From: Pseudomonas prosekii
GTDB lineage: Bacteria; Pseudomonadota; Gammaproteobacteria; Pseudomonadales; Pseudomonadaceae
Direction of reading: 5' to 3'
DNA length: 64,000 bases
Assembly (NCBI RefSeq): GCF_900105155.1
Contig: NZ_LT629762.1
Span: 2,418,001 to 2,482,000, forward strand
Part shown: positions 33,826 through 41,513 of the stretch, piece after piece
How the letters are laid out: every line of letters starts with the position of its first letter
Position numbering within the stretch: the stretch's first letter is position 1
Translations under genes and position numbers: made by a program
The notes under the pieces: generated by a model
Told to the model about the DNA's origin: nothing
Databases searched by the model: none
Seen by the model: only the letters and a program-made list of their open reading frames with translations

Positions 33826-34043
33826 GACTTGCCCTGCGCGTCGGCCAGTTGTTTTCGGTACTGAGTGGTGGTCACCCCGGCGTAACCCCAGTTATCGGTG
33901 TCGACTTCCTCGATCACGATGTGGGTCAGGTGCGGGTCCTTGTTGAGAACGCGCTGCAGGGTTGCAGTGATTTCGGCAATCACCTGAGCTTTCTGCTCGG
34001 AGGTAACGCCATCGCGGGTGATGCGCACGCTTACGAAAGGCAT
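33822..34043 (-). CDS. 4-oxalocrotonate tautomerase-like protein
   Basis: 73 aa. It starts MPFVSVRITRDG; Pro2 becomes the N-terminal catalytic base after Met removal. The length and the C-terminal IVIEEVDTDNWGYAG block fit the family. It is the first gene of the three-gene operon. The substrate is unknown. Confidence 0.85.
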   Translation of the reverse strand: MPFVSVRITRDGVTSEQKAQVIAEITATLQRVLNKDPHLTHIVIEEVDTDNWGYAGVTTTQYRKQLADAQGKS

Positions 34044-34279
34044 GAGGAAGTCTCCAGTGGCCTGCCCTTCGGGATGATGGGTAGGCGTTGGAGAAGAATG
34101 TAGGGGGTTGGGTCAGGGGGATAAAGGTGGGGGCGGGTACTTCATTAGTTACGTGGTGTAATGATTCTTGGGGCTGGGTAGTGTGTATTCACTGGCGGAT
34201 GAGGAGAGCAAGATCCAGTAACACAACCACCACTTGGCCACGATTGCGCATCCCCTGCCCGACGTCTACCTTCAAGCCG

Positions 34280-34512
34280 TCGCTGCCAATTCAGCGACCG
34301 GGCCTGAGAACCCAAGTAAGATACAGGCGCACAAGCGCCCCAAATCACGATTGCCGGCGTTTTTTTGTGTCTGCATCCCCGTGTAATGGCGGCTGTGCGT
34401 GGGAGACCTTCGGGTCTGCCGGATTCCTGTATCTCCGGTTTCTCAGCCCGCGCATAGCTGCCACCCATTCGCCTGAGAACGAACGTGGTAGCTCAAACTT
34501 TTGATTCAGGAG
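34280..34512 (+). ncRNA. C4-type antisense RNA locus, copy 2 (chromosomal)
   Basis: Same architecture as copy 1 in the island. The main stem is 34,388-34,399 with 34,451-34,462, the UUCG hairpin 34,404-34,408/34,413-34,417, and the second hairpin 34,419-34,423/34,434-34,438 with b' (CCTGTATC) in its loop. a' (TTTCTCAGCC, 34,439-34,448) is complementary to CCTGAGAAC at 34,303 and 34,472. b' matches GATACAGG at 34,320 and, with one mismatch, GATTCAGG at 34,503, which overlaps the ribosome binding site of the next ORF. Stems and targets differ from copy 1 by compensating changes, so each locus should be specific for itself. Confidence 0.75.
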
Positions 34513-34521
34513 TTTTTGCTA

Positions 34522-34608
34522 ATGCCTGCCTTAGATCGGTTCAAAGCTTGCGCCACCGCCTCGCCCGTCATTCTTCAGCACCGCCGAAAAACCGGAGGTG
34601 CACAATGA
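34522..34608 (+). CDS. small C4-controlled leader ORF, copy 2
   Basis: A 28-codon ORF that starts MPAL and ends GGAQ like the 52-codon ORF at 3,522. Its CAGGAG lies in the C4 target. The TGA overlaps the ATG of the DUF3077 gene. Probably its translation opens the downstream start, as icd does for ant in phage P1. Confidence 0.55.
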   Translation: MPALDRFKACATASPVILQHRRKTGGAQ

Positions 34609-34898
34609 CGATCCCCCAAGACCTGAAAACCATCGGTCTCACCCCGTTTTCCTACCACGCCAACGAACCACTCTTCCGCATCAACGCCGGAGTTCCTGTG
34701 ATCGAAGCCCTGACTCACGCCTCCAACCTGCTCCACGTCGCCAAAATGCTCGCCTCGGATGCGGCGATGGATCGCGAAACCGACCGGCATGCCTGGGCTT
34801 CGTATTATTTGCAGGACATGAGCAAAGCGATCATTGATGACGTGGTGAAGGTGCTCGAAGCGCCGGGGAACAACCGCGGCGCTGACGTTGTTTCCTAA
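34605..34898 (+). CDS. DUF3077-family protein
   Basis: 97 aa. The segment PLFRINAGVPVIEALTHASNLLHVAKMLASDAAMD is typical of this small Pseudomonas family. GGAGGT at 34,592 sets the start, which overlaps the leader ORF. DUF3077 proteins are short, helical and of unknown role. A terminator follows directly, so leader ORF and DUF3077 form a complete C4-controlled unit. Confidence 0.75.
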   Translation: MTIPQDLKTIGLTPFSYHANEPLFRINAGVPVIEALTHASNLLHVAKMLASDAAMDRETDRHAWASYYLQDMSKAIIDDVVKVLEAPGNNRGADVVS

Positions 34899-34919
34899 AT
34901 CTTTCTGCCCGCATGAAAA

Positions 34920-34945
34920 AGCCCCGAACTGATCGGGGCTCTTTT
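34920..34945 (+). terminator. rho-independent terminator
   Basis: AGCCCCGA (34,920-34,927) pairs with TCGGGGCT (34,933-34,940), followed by CTTTT. Confidence 0.75.
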
Positions 34946-35034
34946 ACACAGCGCTAAATAAAAGATTTTTTTCATAAAAACGATTATCGAACCACCCGCT
35001 CCTCCCCTACCCACCACTGTCTCGCCGTTAAAAC

Positions 35035-35715
35035 TCAAACCTCACTCACCTCAAACACAAACGAAATCCTCCGGCTGCTCGCACTCCACACATACCGAAT
35101 GTGCTTGCCCTGCTTCGGAATCGACACTGCCGGCGGGCGGAACGCTGCAATACATTCATGCCCCGGCAAGCGCACGCTGTTGTACAGCAGCCCCCACGAC
35201 AGGGTTTCGCGCAGTTGGCGGGCGAACGCCTGCGACGGTCCATAAGCGCTGGTATCAGGATCATGCAGTTGCGGGTAGTTCTGGCGAATGTCGTGTAACG
35301 GTTTCAACACTTTGTTGACGTAAGTGCGCATGGTCAACTCAAGGTCCGGCTCGTTGGTGGCGGCGAGAAACCGTTCCTGGTGGTAGCTCGTTTCAGCAAT
35401 CGCCGCAGCCTGGCTGCTCGCGGCGTAGTAAACGCCGAAGGTGCCGTCGGTGAAGCGGCTGCTTTTGCCGATGTGGGTGAACGCGGCCATGACCGGCGTG
35501 GAGCCGGGGCCGGAGATTCGGTCTTCGGGACGAACGCGCGACAGCACGCCGGCCTCTTCCATCAATCGATCGTTGGTCAGCGCTTCGAGGGCGTAGGCCG
35601 TGGGCAGGTCTTCGGGATCGAGCACGTCTTCGAACAACGAGATCGGCGGGAAGCAGCTGTTGACGATCCGATAGGCCCGCGGCCACTGCGGCTCGACCAG
35701 TTCCGGCGCCATCAA
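35035..35715 (-). CDS. RES-domain toxin
   Basis: 226 aa. Core RES motifs: AYRIV near the start with the active Arg, GTFGVYYAASSQAAAIAET with Tyr and Glu, and a closing Ser-containing strand. RES toxins break down NAD+. The start overlaps the antitoxin stop by four bases, in the usual antitoxin-first order. Confidence 0.85.
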   Translation of the reverse strand: MMAPELVEPQWPRAYRIVNSCFPPISLFEDVLDPEDLPTAYALEALTNDRLMEEAGVLSRVRPEDRISGPGSTPVMAAFTHIGKSSRFTDGTFGVYYAASSQAAAIAETSYHQERFLAATNEPDLELTMRTYVNKVLKPLHDIRQNYPQLHDPDTSAYGPSQAFARQLRETLSWGLLYNSVRLPGHECIAAFRPPAVSIPKQGKHIRYVWSASSRRISFVFEVSEV

Positions 35716-36122
35716 CCGCGCACTCCGTCGAGGTAGCGGCGCACGTCAGCGATGTCGACGACGCGGCCGACCAGCATGTAATCCAGCGCGGTTTGGCCAT
35801 TGAACGGCGCGGCGGTATTCGGGCTGCTGACCCATTTGTAAACGCGCTCGCGGCTGTTGCTGAAGATGATGCTCAACGCCTTGTGAATGCCCATGAGATA
35901 GGAAATACGCTCGAGCGTGTCACGGGGCAACCGCACATTCGGCGGCAGATGTTTGTACTTGTAGAACGTGGTGTTGCCGACTTTGCCCAGCAACGTGCGT
36001 TGCTGCTCGGCGCTGCAGCCCCAACGCTCCATGAGATTGAAGAAGAACTTGAGCGCAACACGGCCGGCTTCGGCAGTGTCGAGTTGTTGTTCCGGGGTTT
36101 GGGCTGTGGAAGAGGTAGGCAT
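35712..36122 (-). CDS. Xre/MbcA-ParS-type antitoxin
   Basis: 136 aa. The N-terminal HTH-like part (ERWGCSAEQQRTLLGKVGNTTFYKYKHLP) and the DUF2384-type C-terminus (AAPFNGQTALDYMLVGRVVDIADVRRYLDGV) define the antitoxin of RES systems. It neutralises the RES protein and probably represses its own promoter in the 36,123-36,444 spacer. Confidence 0.85.
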   Translation of the reverse strand: MPTSSTAQTPEQQLDTAEAGRVALKFFFNLMERWGCSAEQQRTLLGKVGNTTFYKYKHLPPNVRLPRDTLERISYLMGIHKALSIIFSNSRERVYKWVSSPNTAAPFNGQTALDYMLVGRVVDIADVRRYLDGVRG

Positions 36123-36444
36123 TTGATGGGCCTGCTTTTTGAATATCGTGACCTGAGACTAGTACAGAAACGGAGGATTATGAATATTTTATTCGGGAAC
36201 GAATTCTGAAGTCGTTCAGGAGGTGCAGAGTCATGCCCGCATACCCAACATTTTATTTGACCCCAATCACCCCACCCCACCAAAAACCCCGATCCTGTGT
36301 AAGCCTCCAGCCATCGGCTGCGGAATCAATTCGCTACTAAACCCGCGACAACTATGCTCAGGTGCAGGAATATAGCCGGCACAGGCGCCGGATCGGTCGC
36401 AAGGTAAACAACAATTGCCAGCCCACTTTAGAGGGCATTACCCC
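36123..36444. other. divergent promoter spacer
   Basis: The 322 bases between the RES/Xre operon and the LysR gene hold both promoters. No gene was seen, and no operator could be assigned by eye. Confidence 0.45.
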
Positions 36445-37371
36445 ATGGATAGCAGAACCTTACGCAACCTTATGCGCATCGTGCAGACCGGCTCGTTGTC
36501 GGCGGCGGCGGAGCATTCCTGTCTGACCGTGCAGGCGTTGGCCGCGCAGTTGAACAAAGTCGAAGAGCAGTTTGGTTTTCGCCTGTTTCGACGTTCCAAC
36601 AAGGGTTTGACCCTGACGGCGCAGGGCACCGAGCTCACGCCGTACATGGACAAAGTCCTGGTGGCGACGCGGCAGATGGAAGAGAAAGTCGCGGCGTTGA
36701 AAGCGCCGGGGCAGCGCACGTTGAAGGTGGCGTTGAACACCACGCTGTCGGAAGACTTCAATCGGCGCATGATCGGACGCCTGTTCGAGGTGTTTCCTGA
36801 CCATCAGCTGGAGTTTTCCTACGCTGAGTCGATGGAAAACCTCAGCAAGTTGAAGAATGAAGACTTCGACCTGGCGGTGCTGATCGGTCCGCAAAAACCG
36901 GGCATGCCGAGTATTTTGTTGCCGGATGTGCAGGTTCAAGTGGTCGGCGCGCATTGCGGTCAGGAAAACGATCCGCTGGTGCTGCTGGGTGACAAGTTTC
37001 AGGTTCGTCCTGCAGACGATTGTCCGTATTCCCACAGCTTTTTGCGCTTTCTCGACGCCGGCCTTGGCAATAACGAGTCTGGCCAACGGATGATTTATTC
37101 GTGCAGCGAAACCCTGACGCTGTCGTTGATCCCGCAAATGGACGGCATCGGCATGGTTTCGCGCACCGCCGCGCAAAAAAATGGCCTGACTATTTTTCCC
37201 GGTTTCGAGGATTACCTCGAAGTGCGCCTCGCGGTAAATAACCCTGAGTTGTCCAGCCAGGCGTTGAGCGATGTGGTCGATTTACGCCTGCATGAACGCG
37301 CCGAGCGCAATGTACGCAGCCGTCCCAACCGCCACACTGAGAAAGAGGTTTTTGCTGAAATACGCACATAA
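36445..37371 (+). CDS. LysR-family transcription regulator
   Basis: 308 aa with an N-terminal HTH (TLRNLMRIVQTGSLSAAAEHSCLTVQALAAQLNKVE) and a substrate domain of the usual LysR length. GAGGG upstream of ATG 36,445 supports the start. It is convergent with the AzlD gene and overlaps it by 90 bases. It may control the dioxygenase/AzlCD operon, though it does not lie divergent to it as usual. Confidence 0.85.
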   Translation: MDSRTLRNLMRIVQTGSLSAAAEHSCLTVQALAAQLNKVEEQFGFRLFRRSNKGLTLTAQGTELTPYMDKVLVATRQMEEKVAALKAPGQRTLKVALNTTLSEDFNRRMIGRLFEVFPDHQLEFSYAESMENLSKLKNEDFDLAVLIGPQKPGMPSILLPDVQVQVVGAHCGQENDPLVLLGDKFQVRPADDCPYSHSFLRFLDAGLGNNESGQRMIYSCSETLTLSLIPQMDGIGMVSRTAAQKNGLTIFPGFEDYLEVRLAVNNPELSSQALSDVVDLRLHERAERNVRSRPNRHTEKEVFAEIRT

Positions 37372-37605
37372 CAACGTCGGAATTGCCGCATAGAATTCCG
37401 GGCGATCGAGCTGCACATGCTGGTCCTTGATCAACAAGGGCGTGACGCTGATGGCAGCGACGATCGCCACCGGCAGGTATTCCAGCGCGCGGGCAACGAA
37501 TGGCGGCCAATGCTCGGTGTTGATTTGCAGCGGCAACGCGCGCGGCAGGAAGGTCACGGCCATCATCAACACGACGACCAGAATCAGGAACGTTTGGTCA
37601 GGCAT
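37282..37605 (-). CDS. azlD: AzlD-family branched-chain amino acid exporter subunit
   Basis: 107 aa with hydrophobic helices and the AzlD pattern FLPRALPLQ near the N-terminus. It works with AzlC to export branched-chain amino acids and analogues. Its gene overlaps azlC by 22 bases and runs 90 bases into the LysR gene on the other strand. Confidence 0.85.
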   Translation of the reverse strand: MPDQTFLILVVVLMMAVTFLPRALPLQINTEHWPPFVARALEYLPVAIVAAISVTPLLIKDQHVQLDRPEFYAAIPTLLCAYFSKNLFLSVAVGTAAYIALGAFMQA

Positions 37606-38300
37606 ACGCCCACCCCGCAGCCAACAAATGTGGCGATAAACACGTTAAACGGCGAGCTGCCGACCAGGCTCAGCGCACCCATGCAAACTACCGCGGCCGC
37701 CGCGGCAATCAATTTGTTGCGGGTGTTGCACAGCGACACCAGCACATACAGCATCATCGCGGTCAGGGCGTAATCGAGTTGGTATTTGATCAGGTGCGCC
37801 GCGTACTGCGCGCAGATCGCCCCGAGCAAACCGCCGAGCACCCAGGACGTGTGACAAAACAAGTTGAAACCGATCAGGTAACGCACGTTTACCGGCGCGC
37901 CGCTGCCCAGTTTCACGCTGTGAAAAGCGAACGATTCATCGGTCAGGCCACCGGCGTAACACCAGCGTTCAAATCGACTGAGGCCCAATGCGCGCAAGGC
38001 CTTCGCCATGTAGACCGACATCAGCATATGCCGCGCGTTGATCAGAAACGTCGTGAGAATAATCGTGGTCAGCGAAGCGCCGCTGGTGATCAGCGCCAAC
38101 GCCGCAAACTGCGAAGCGCCAGCGTACACAAACAGACACATAGCCACCGGCAGCCACACCGGCAACCCGGCGTTGACCGCCATCAAACCAAACACGAACG
38201 ACACCGTGAAGTAACCGGCCACTACCGGGCTGGCTTCTGCAAAGGTGCGCGATGGCTGTGGCTCGACCATCAGCGGCGGGCTGCTGGACGTCTCATTCAT
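37584..38300 (-). CDS. azlC: AzlC-family branched-chain amino acid exporter subunit
   Basis: 238 aa with several membrane helices and the AzlC signature AGASQFAALALITSGASL, then FLINARHMLMSV. It forms the exporter with AzlD. The start overlaps the GNAT stop by four bases. Confidence 0.9.
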   Translation of the reverse strand: MNETSSSPPLMVEPQPSRTFAEASPVVAGYFTVSFVFGLMAVNAGLPVWLPVAMCLFVYAGASQFAALALITSGASLTTIILTTFLINARHMLMSVYMAKALRALGLSRFERWCYAGGLTDESFAFHSVKLGSGAPVNVRYLIGFNLFCHTSWVLGGLLGAICAQYAAHLIKYQLDYALTAMMLYVLVSLCNTRNKLIAAAAAVVCMGALSLVGSSPFNVFIATFVGCGVGVCLTKRS

Positions 38301-38758
38301 AGGTCCCTCTCAAAGGTCGTTTCGCCACGCGGCTCGCAAAAACCCTGGGCAGTCCAAAAACGCTTGCCGGCAAGGTTAGCATCGTCGACGAACAGGAACA
38401 TCCGCAGCACGCCGACGCGTTTCATGTCTGCCGACGCCGCTTCAACCAGGCGTTGGCCCACGCCTTGCGCGCGGTATAGCGGGCTCACCGCCAAGTGATT
38501 GATGGTGCCGCGACTGCCGAGCATGCCGCCAAGCACCGCGCCGACCACTTCACCGTTGAGGTCGAGCGCGAGGTAAGCGGTGGTGGTTTTCTGCATCAAC
38601 ACACCGCGCAAACATTTGGCGTCCTGCCAATCGCAAAACGACACTTCGTCGAACTGCCGAAAGAAGCGCTCCAGGCGCAGCGCATCCTTGGCGTTCGCGC
38701 GCCACAGCATCACCGATGCCGCGGCGTCGTCCATGGGGTCGAACTGTTCAGCGAACAA
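38297..38758 (-). CDS. GNAT-family N-acetyltransferase
   Basis: 153 aa. The acetyl-CoA loop is SPLYRAQGVGQRLVEAA, preceded by the strand that ends in LAV. The C-terminus (FLFVDDANLAGKRFWTAQGF) is typical. The operon context (amino acid dioxygenase, exporter) suggests acetylation of an amino acid or analogue; this is inference. Confidence 0.8.
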   Translation of the reverse strand: MFAEQFDPMDDAAASVMLWRANAKDALRLERFFRQFDEVSFCDWQDAKCLRGVLMQKTTTAYLALDLNGEVVGAVLGGMLGSRGTINHLAVSPLYRAQGVGQRLVEAASADMKRVGVLRMFLFVDDANLAGKRFWTAQGFCEPRGETTFERDL

Positions 38759-39494
38759 TGTCGAAAGCGGTCCCGGGCCGCGAAAAGGAAATCGCCAGAA
38801 TCTGCCGATACGCCATGTCGTGCGAATGGGTATTGCGTGCAGGCGTTACGTAATGGCGCATGTCGCGATCAAGGAAAAACGTGGTGTCGAGGATTTCCTG
38901 GTAAGTCGTCGACGCCAGTTGTTCCTGATGCGCGGAGTACAAACGACTCTCGGCGCCATCAACATTGTTGCGTCCCCAGAAGTGCACGCCGCTGAACGGA
39001 TAACCGTCGCAGTGAATGCCTTCAGGGGTGATTTCCAGTTGTTTGCCGGGTTTGATTTCGATGCGGATCTGATGGATCTGGCATTGCCAGATTTCATCGT
39101 GCAACTCCGGCGGCAAGACATTTTTGTACACTTCGAAATCGATGTCGATGAGGCTGCGCATCACCGGCGAGTTGATCACTTCTTCGGAGAAGTCCTGAAA
39201 GTGCCGAACCATGCCGCCAACGTAACTGTTGTTGGCTTTGGATTGCACATACGCGCGGTGTTCCAGTTGCTTAAGATCGCGGGTCACCGGGTTGTATTCG
39301 AAGTCGCTGTAACGGCGAAAACGCATACCGGATTCGGCCTGACCGTAGTAACTGTCCGGCTCCATGTTTTCCCAACTCTTGGTCAGTCGAACGAAGTCGG
39401 CGAAATGACCGTAGAGATTGAAGTCACCACCCTGGACGTTGACAAATTTGTCGCGCCTTAGCGATTCGCCAACTTCTCTGTTTAAAACGATCAT
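38748..39494 (-). CDS. 2-oxoglutarate/Fe(II) dioxygenase, amino acid hydroxylase type
   Basis: 248 aa of the 2OG-Fe dioxygenase family to which bacterial isoleucine/leucine hydroxylases belong. HQIRIEIKPGKQLEITPEGIHCDG gives the His of the iron site, and a later His-x-Arg block near the end supplies the rest. ATG 39,494 follows GGAG on the minus strand; an upstream start at 39,512 lacks this. It leads an operon with GNAT and AzlCD, so a hydroxylated branched-chain amino acid may be made and exported. Confidence 0.75.
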   Translation of the reverse strand: MIVLNREVGESLRRDKFVNVQGGDFNLYGHFADFVRLTKSWENMEPDSYYGQAESGMRFRRYSDFEYNPVTRDLKQLEHRAYVQSKANNSYVGGMVRHFQDFSEEVINSPVMRSLIDIDFEVYKNVLPPELHDEIWQCQIHQIRIEIKPGKQLEITPEGIHCDGYPFSGVHFWGRNNVDGAESRLYSAHQEQLASTTYQEILDTTFFLDRDMRHYVTPARNTHSHDMAYRQILAISFSRPGTAFDIVR

Positions 39495-39670
39495 TACTAG
39501 TCTCCGCTGCATTGAGCGACCTAATCTATTAGGTGCGGGATTTTCGGCCCATGAGAAAGAATTTCAGGCATCTCAAGCGTTGCTTGAAGCGGCGTAACAA
39601 GTTGCCTTGAACGCCGTTTTTTATGCCAAAAAGAACAGCTTTAGATCGTTTTGAGCAAAATGCAGGCGAA

Positions 39671-39717
39671 AAAAAACCCCGAACCAGTCGGGGTTTTTTC
39701 TGAGTTTTTTAACTCAG
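39671..39717 (-). terminator. terminator of the OprD-type porin gene
   Basis: AAAAAACCCCGA (39,671-39,682) pairs with TCGGGGTTTTTT (39,688-39,699). A second small hairpin (CTGAG with CTCAG) follows up to 39,717. Confidence 0.8.
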
Positions 39718-39724
39718 CCGATCA

Positions 39725-41011
39725 TCAGAAGATGTTGATCGGGTAGTCGACGAACACACGCAGCTCGTTGCCGCTGACGTTGTACTCGCTGGACTTCTGC
39801 GACACGCGCAGAACCGAGCTGCGCAACCTTACGCTCAGGTCTTTGGCCGGGCCATTTTGCACGACGTACTTGAACTGGTTGAAGATCTCGCGCTCGGTGC
39901 CGCCCTCGCTGGTGGACGTGGTGATGTTGTCACCGCGCACGTAAGCGAAGTTGTAGCTCAGGCCCGGAATGCCGTAAGTGCTGAAGTCCAGACCGTAGCC
40001 CAACTGCCAGCTGCGCTCGTCTTCGGCGTTGAAGTCGGACCAGTAGGAGTTCGCCAGGTAGATGGTGTTGCCGCCGTCGCCGACACGGTTTTGGCCGCGC
40101 TGGTAACCGCCGTACGCATAACCGAGGTTGCTGTCGCCAGTGCTGCGCTGGTGCGCGAGGGTAAACGAGTGCGCGCCAGTTGCGAACGTCGCGGCCAGGC
40201 TCCAGATCTTGTTGTCGTCGCCCGTCACGCCGTTTTCGCGCACGTACGAGTTATCCAACTTGGTGCGGTAGCCGTTGAAGTCCAGCGTCAGCGATTGTTC
40301 TTTGTTGAACGGCAGCACGTAGTTGGCGTTCACGTATTGCTTCTTCAATACGTCTTCAACGTCGGACGCGTAGACCGCCGCTTTGAACTGCTCGGTGAAC
40401 TGGTAACTACCGCCCAACACGTTGATCGACTTCAAGCCACCGCTGTCACGACCTTCAGCGCTCTTGCGCGATTCGGCGGTGAAGTGACCGGCGTTCAGCA
40501 CCAGGCCTTTGACTTCTTTGGAGGTGATCAACGTACCGGTGTAACTTTCCGGCAGCAGGCGCGAGTTGTCGTAGTTCAACACCGGCAACTCCGGCATCTG
40601 GTCGCCGTAGGTCAGCGTAGTGCTGGAGATGCGGAATTTGACCGCACCGCCGAACTTGGACAGGTCGTCCGCCGCGTTGCCGCTGGCGCCCTGTTTGAAG
40701 AAGTCGATACCTTGGGCGCCAGTGCGGCCCTTGCCGCCGTCCAGACGCAGTGCGTACAGACCGAAAGCATCGACGCCGACACCGACCGTGCCCTGGGTGA
40801 AACCGGACGAGTAAGTACCGATGGCCGCTTGGCCCCATTCGGCTTTGTCCGGGTTGCCGTCCTTGTAATCACGATTGATGTAGGCGTTGCGCAACAGCAC
40901 TTTTAGGCTGCTGTCTTCAACAAAACCCTTGGATTCGGCCTGGTCGTTAGCCATGGCTTGTGTCGCGCTCAACATCCCCAGAGCGATCAAACTGATGCGC
41001 TTATTCAACAT
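39725..41011 (-). CDS. OprD-family outer membrane porin
   Basis: 428 aa with signal peptide (LNKRISLIALGMLSATQAMA) and the OprD beginning FVEDSSLKVLLRNAYINRDYKDG. Many amphipathic beta strands, Gly/Tyr-rich, and a C-terminal Phe. OprD porins admit basic amino acids, peptides or aromatic acids; the substrate here is unknown. Confidence 0.9.
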   Translation of the reverse strand: MLNKRISLIALGMLSATQAMANDQAESKGFVEDSSLKVLLRNAYINRDYKDGNPDKAEWGQAAIGTYSSGFTQGTVGVGVDAFGLYALRLDGGKGRTGAQGIDFFKQGASGNAADDLSKFGGAVKFRISSTTLTYGDQMPELPVLNYDNSRLLPESYTGTLITSKEVKGLVLNAGHFTAESRKSAEGRDSGGLKSINVLGGSYQFTEQFKAAVYASDVEDVLKKQYVNANYVLPFNKEQSLTLDFNGYRTKLDNSYVRENGVTGDDNKIWSLAATFATGAHSFTLAHQRSTGDSNLGYAYGGYQRGQNRVGDGGNTIYLANSYWSDFNAEDERSWQLGYGLDFSTYGIPGLSYNFAYVRGDNITTSTSEGGTEREIFNQFKYVVQNGPAKDLSVRLRSSVLRVSQKSSEYNVSGNELRVFVDYPINIF

Positions 41012-41513
41012 TTGTTTTTTTCCTTATTACGGGTTGATACGCGCTGCGCCGAACGGCGGAAATGGCGCTGTTGCGCTCTTTTTTCACCCCGAAACAAAAA
41101 GGCCCGCCCACGAGCAATCCGTGACGGGCCTTTTTATTGTTTTTTGGGTCATGGCGGTTGGCCACAGGCGTTGGCATGAATCCTAGCCGCGCGCTTAACG
41201 CCGTGTCAATTTCATGAATCGTCTGAGAATAGGCAAAAAACGTCTAAGAAAAGCCTTGTGCGCGACAGTTTGTTGCAGGGATTGTCTTGAAATCAGTGGA
41301 TACAACCGTCCAGGCCAAGCGTTTGGTGAGAGAAGCAGACTGTGCGCGGCGAGTTTGTACATCCGGCAGACAAGACTACTAAACCGTGTATCAATCCAGA
41401 CACAATTGGAAACAATCATTCACAAGCGCTTACCAAGAATAAATAACAGAAGTAAATAACAAGCATTACCATTCGCGCGCTCGAATTCCTTCACCCTCTC
41501 GGATGCGCTCCAG
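41012..41513. other. divergent spacer with internal hairpin
   Basis: About 500 bases between two divergent outer-membrane protein genes. AAAAAGGCCCG (41,096-41,106) and CGGGCCTTTTT (41,125-41,135) form a terminator-like hairpin inside the leader region. A/T-rich sequence at 41,395-41,475 is Fur-box-like only in a vague way. No gene is visible. Confidence 0.5.

Noticed and set aside
41430..41480. Fur box before the siderophore receptor
   Set aside because: The AT-rich sequence resembles a Fur site only loosely; no 19-mer with acceptable match could be written down.
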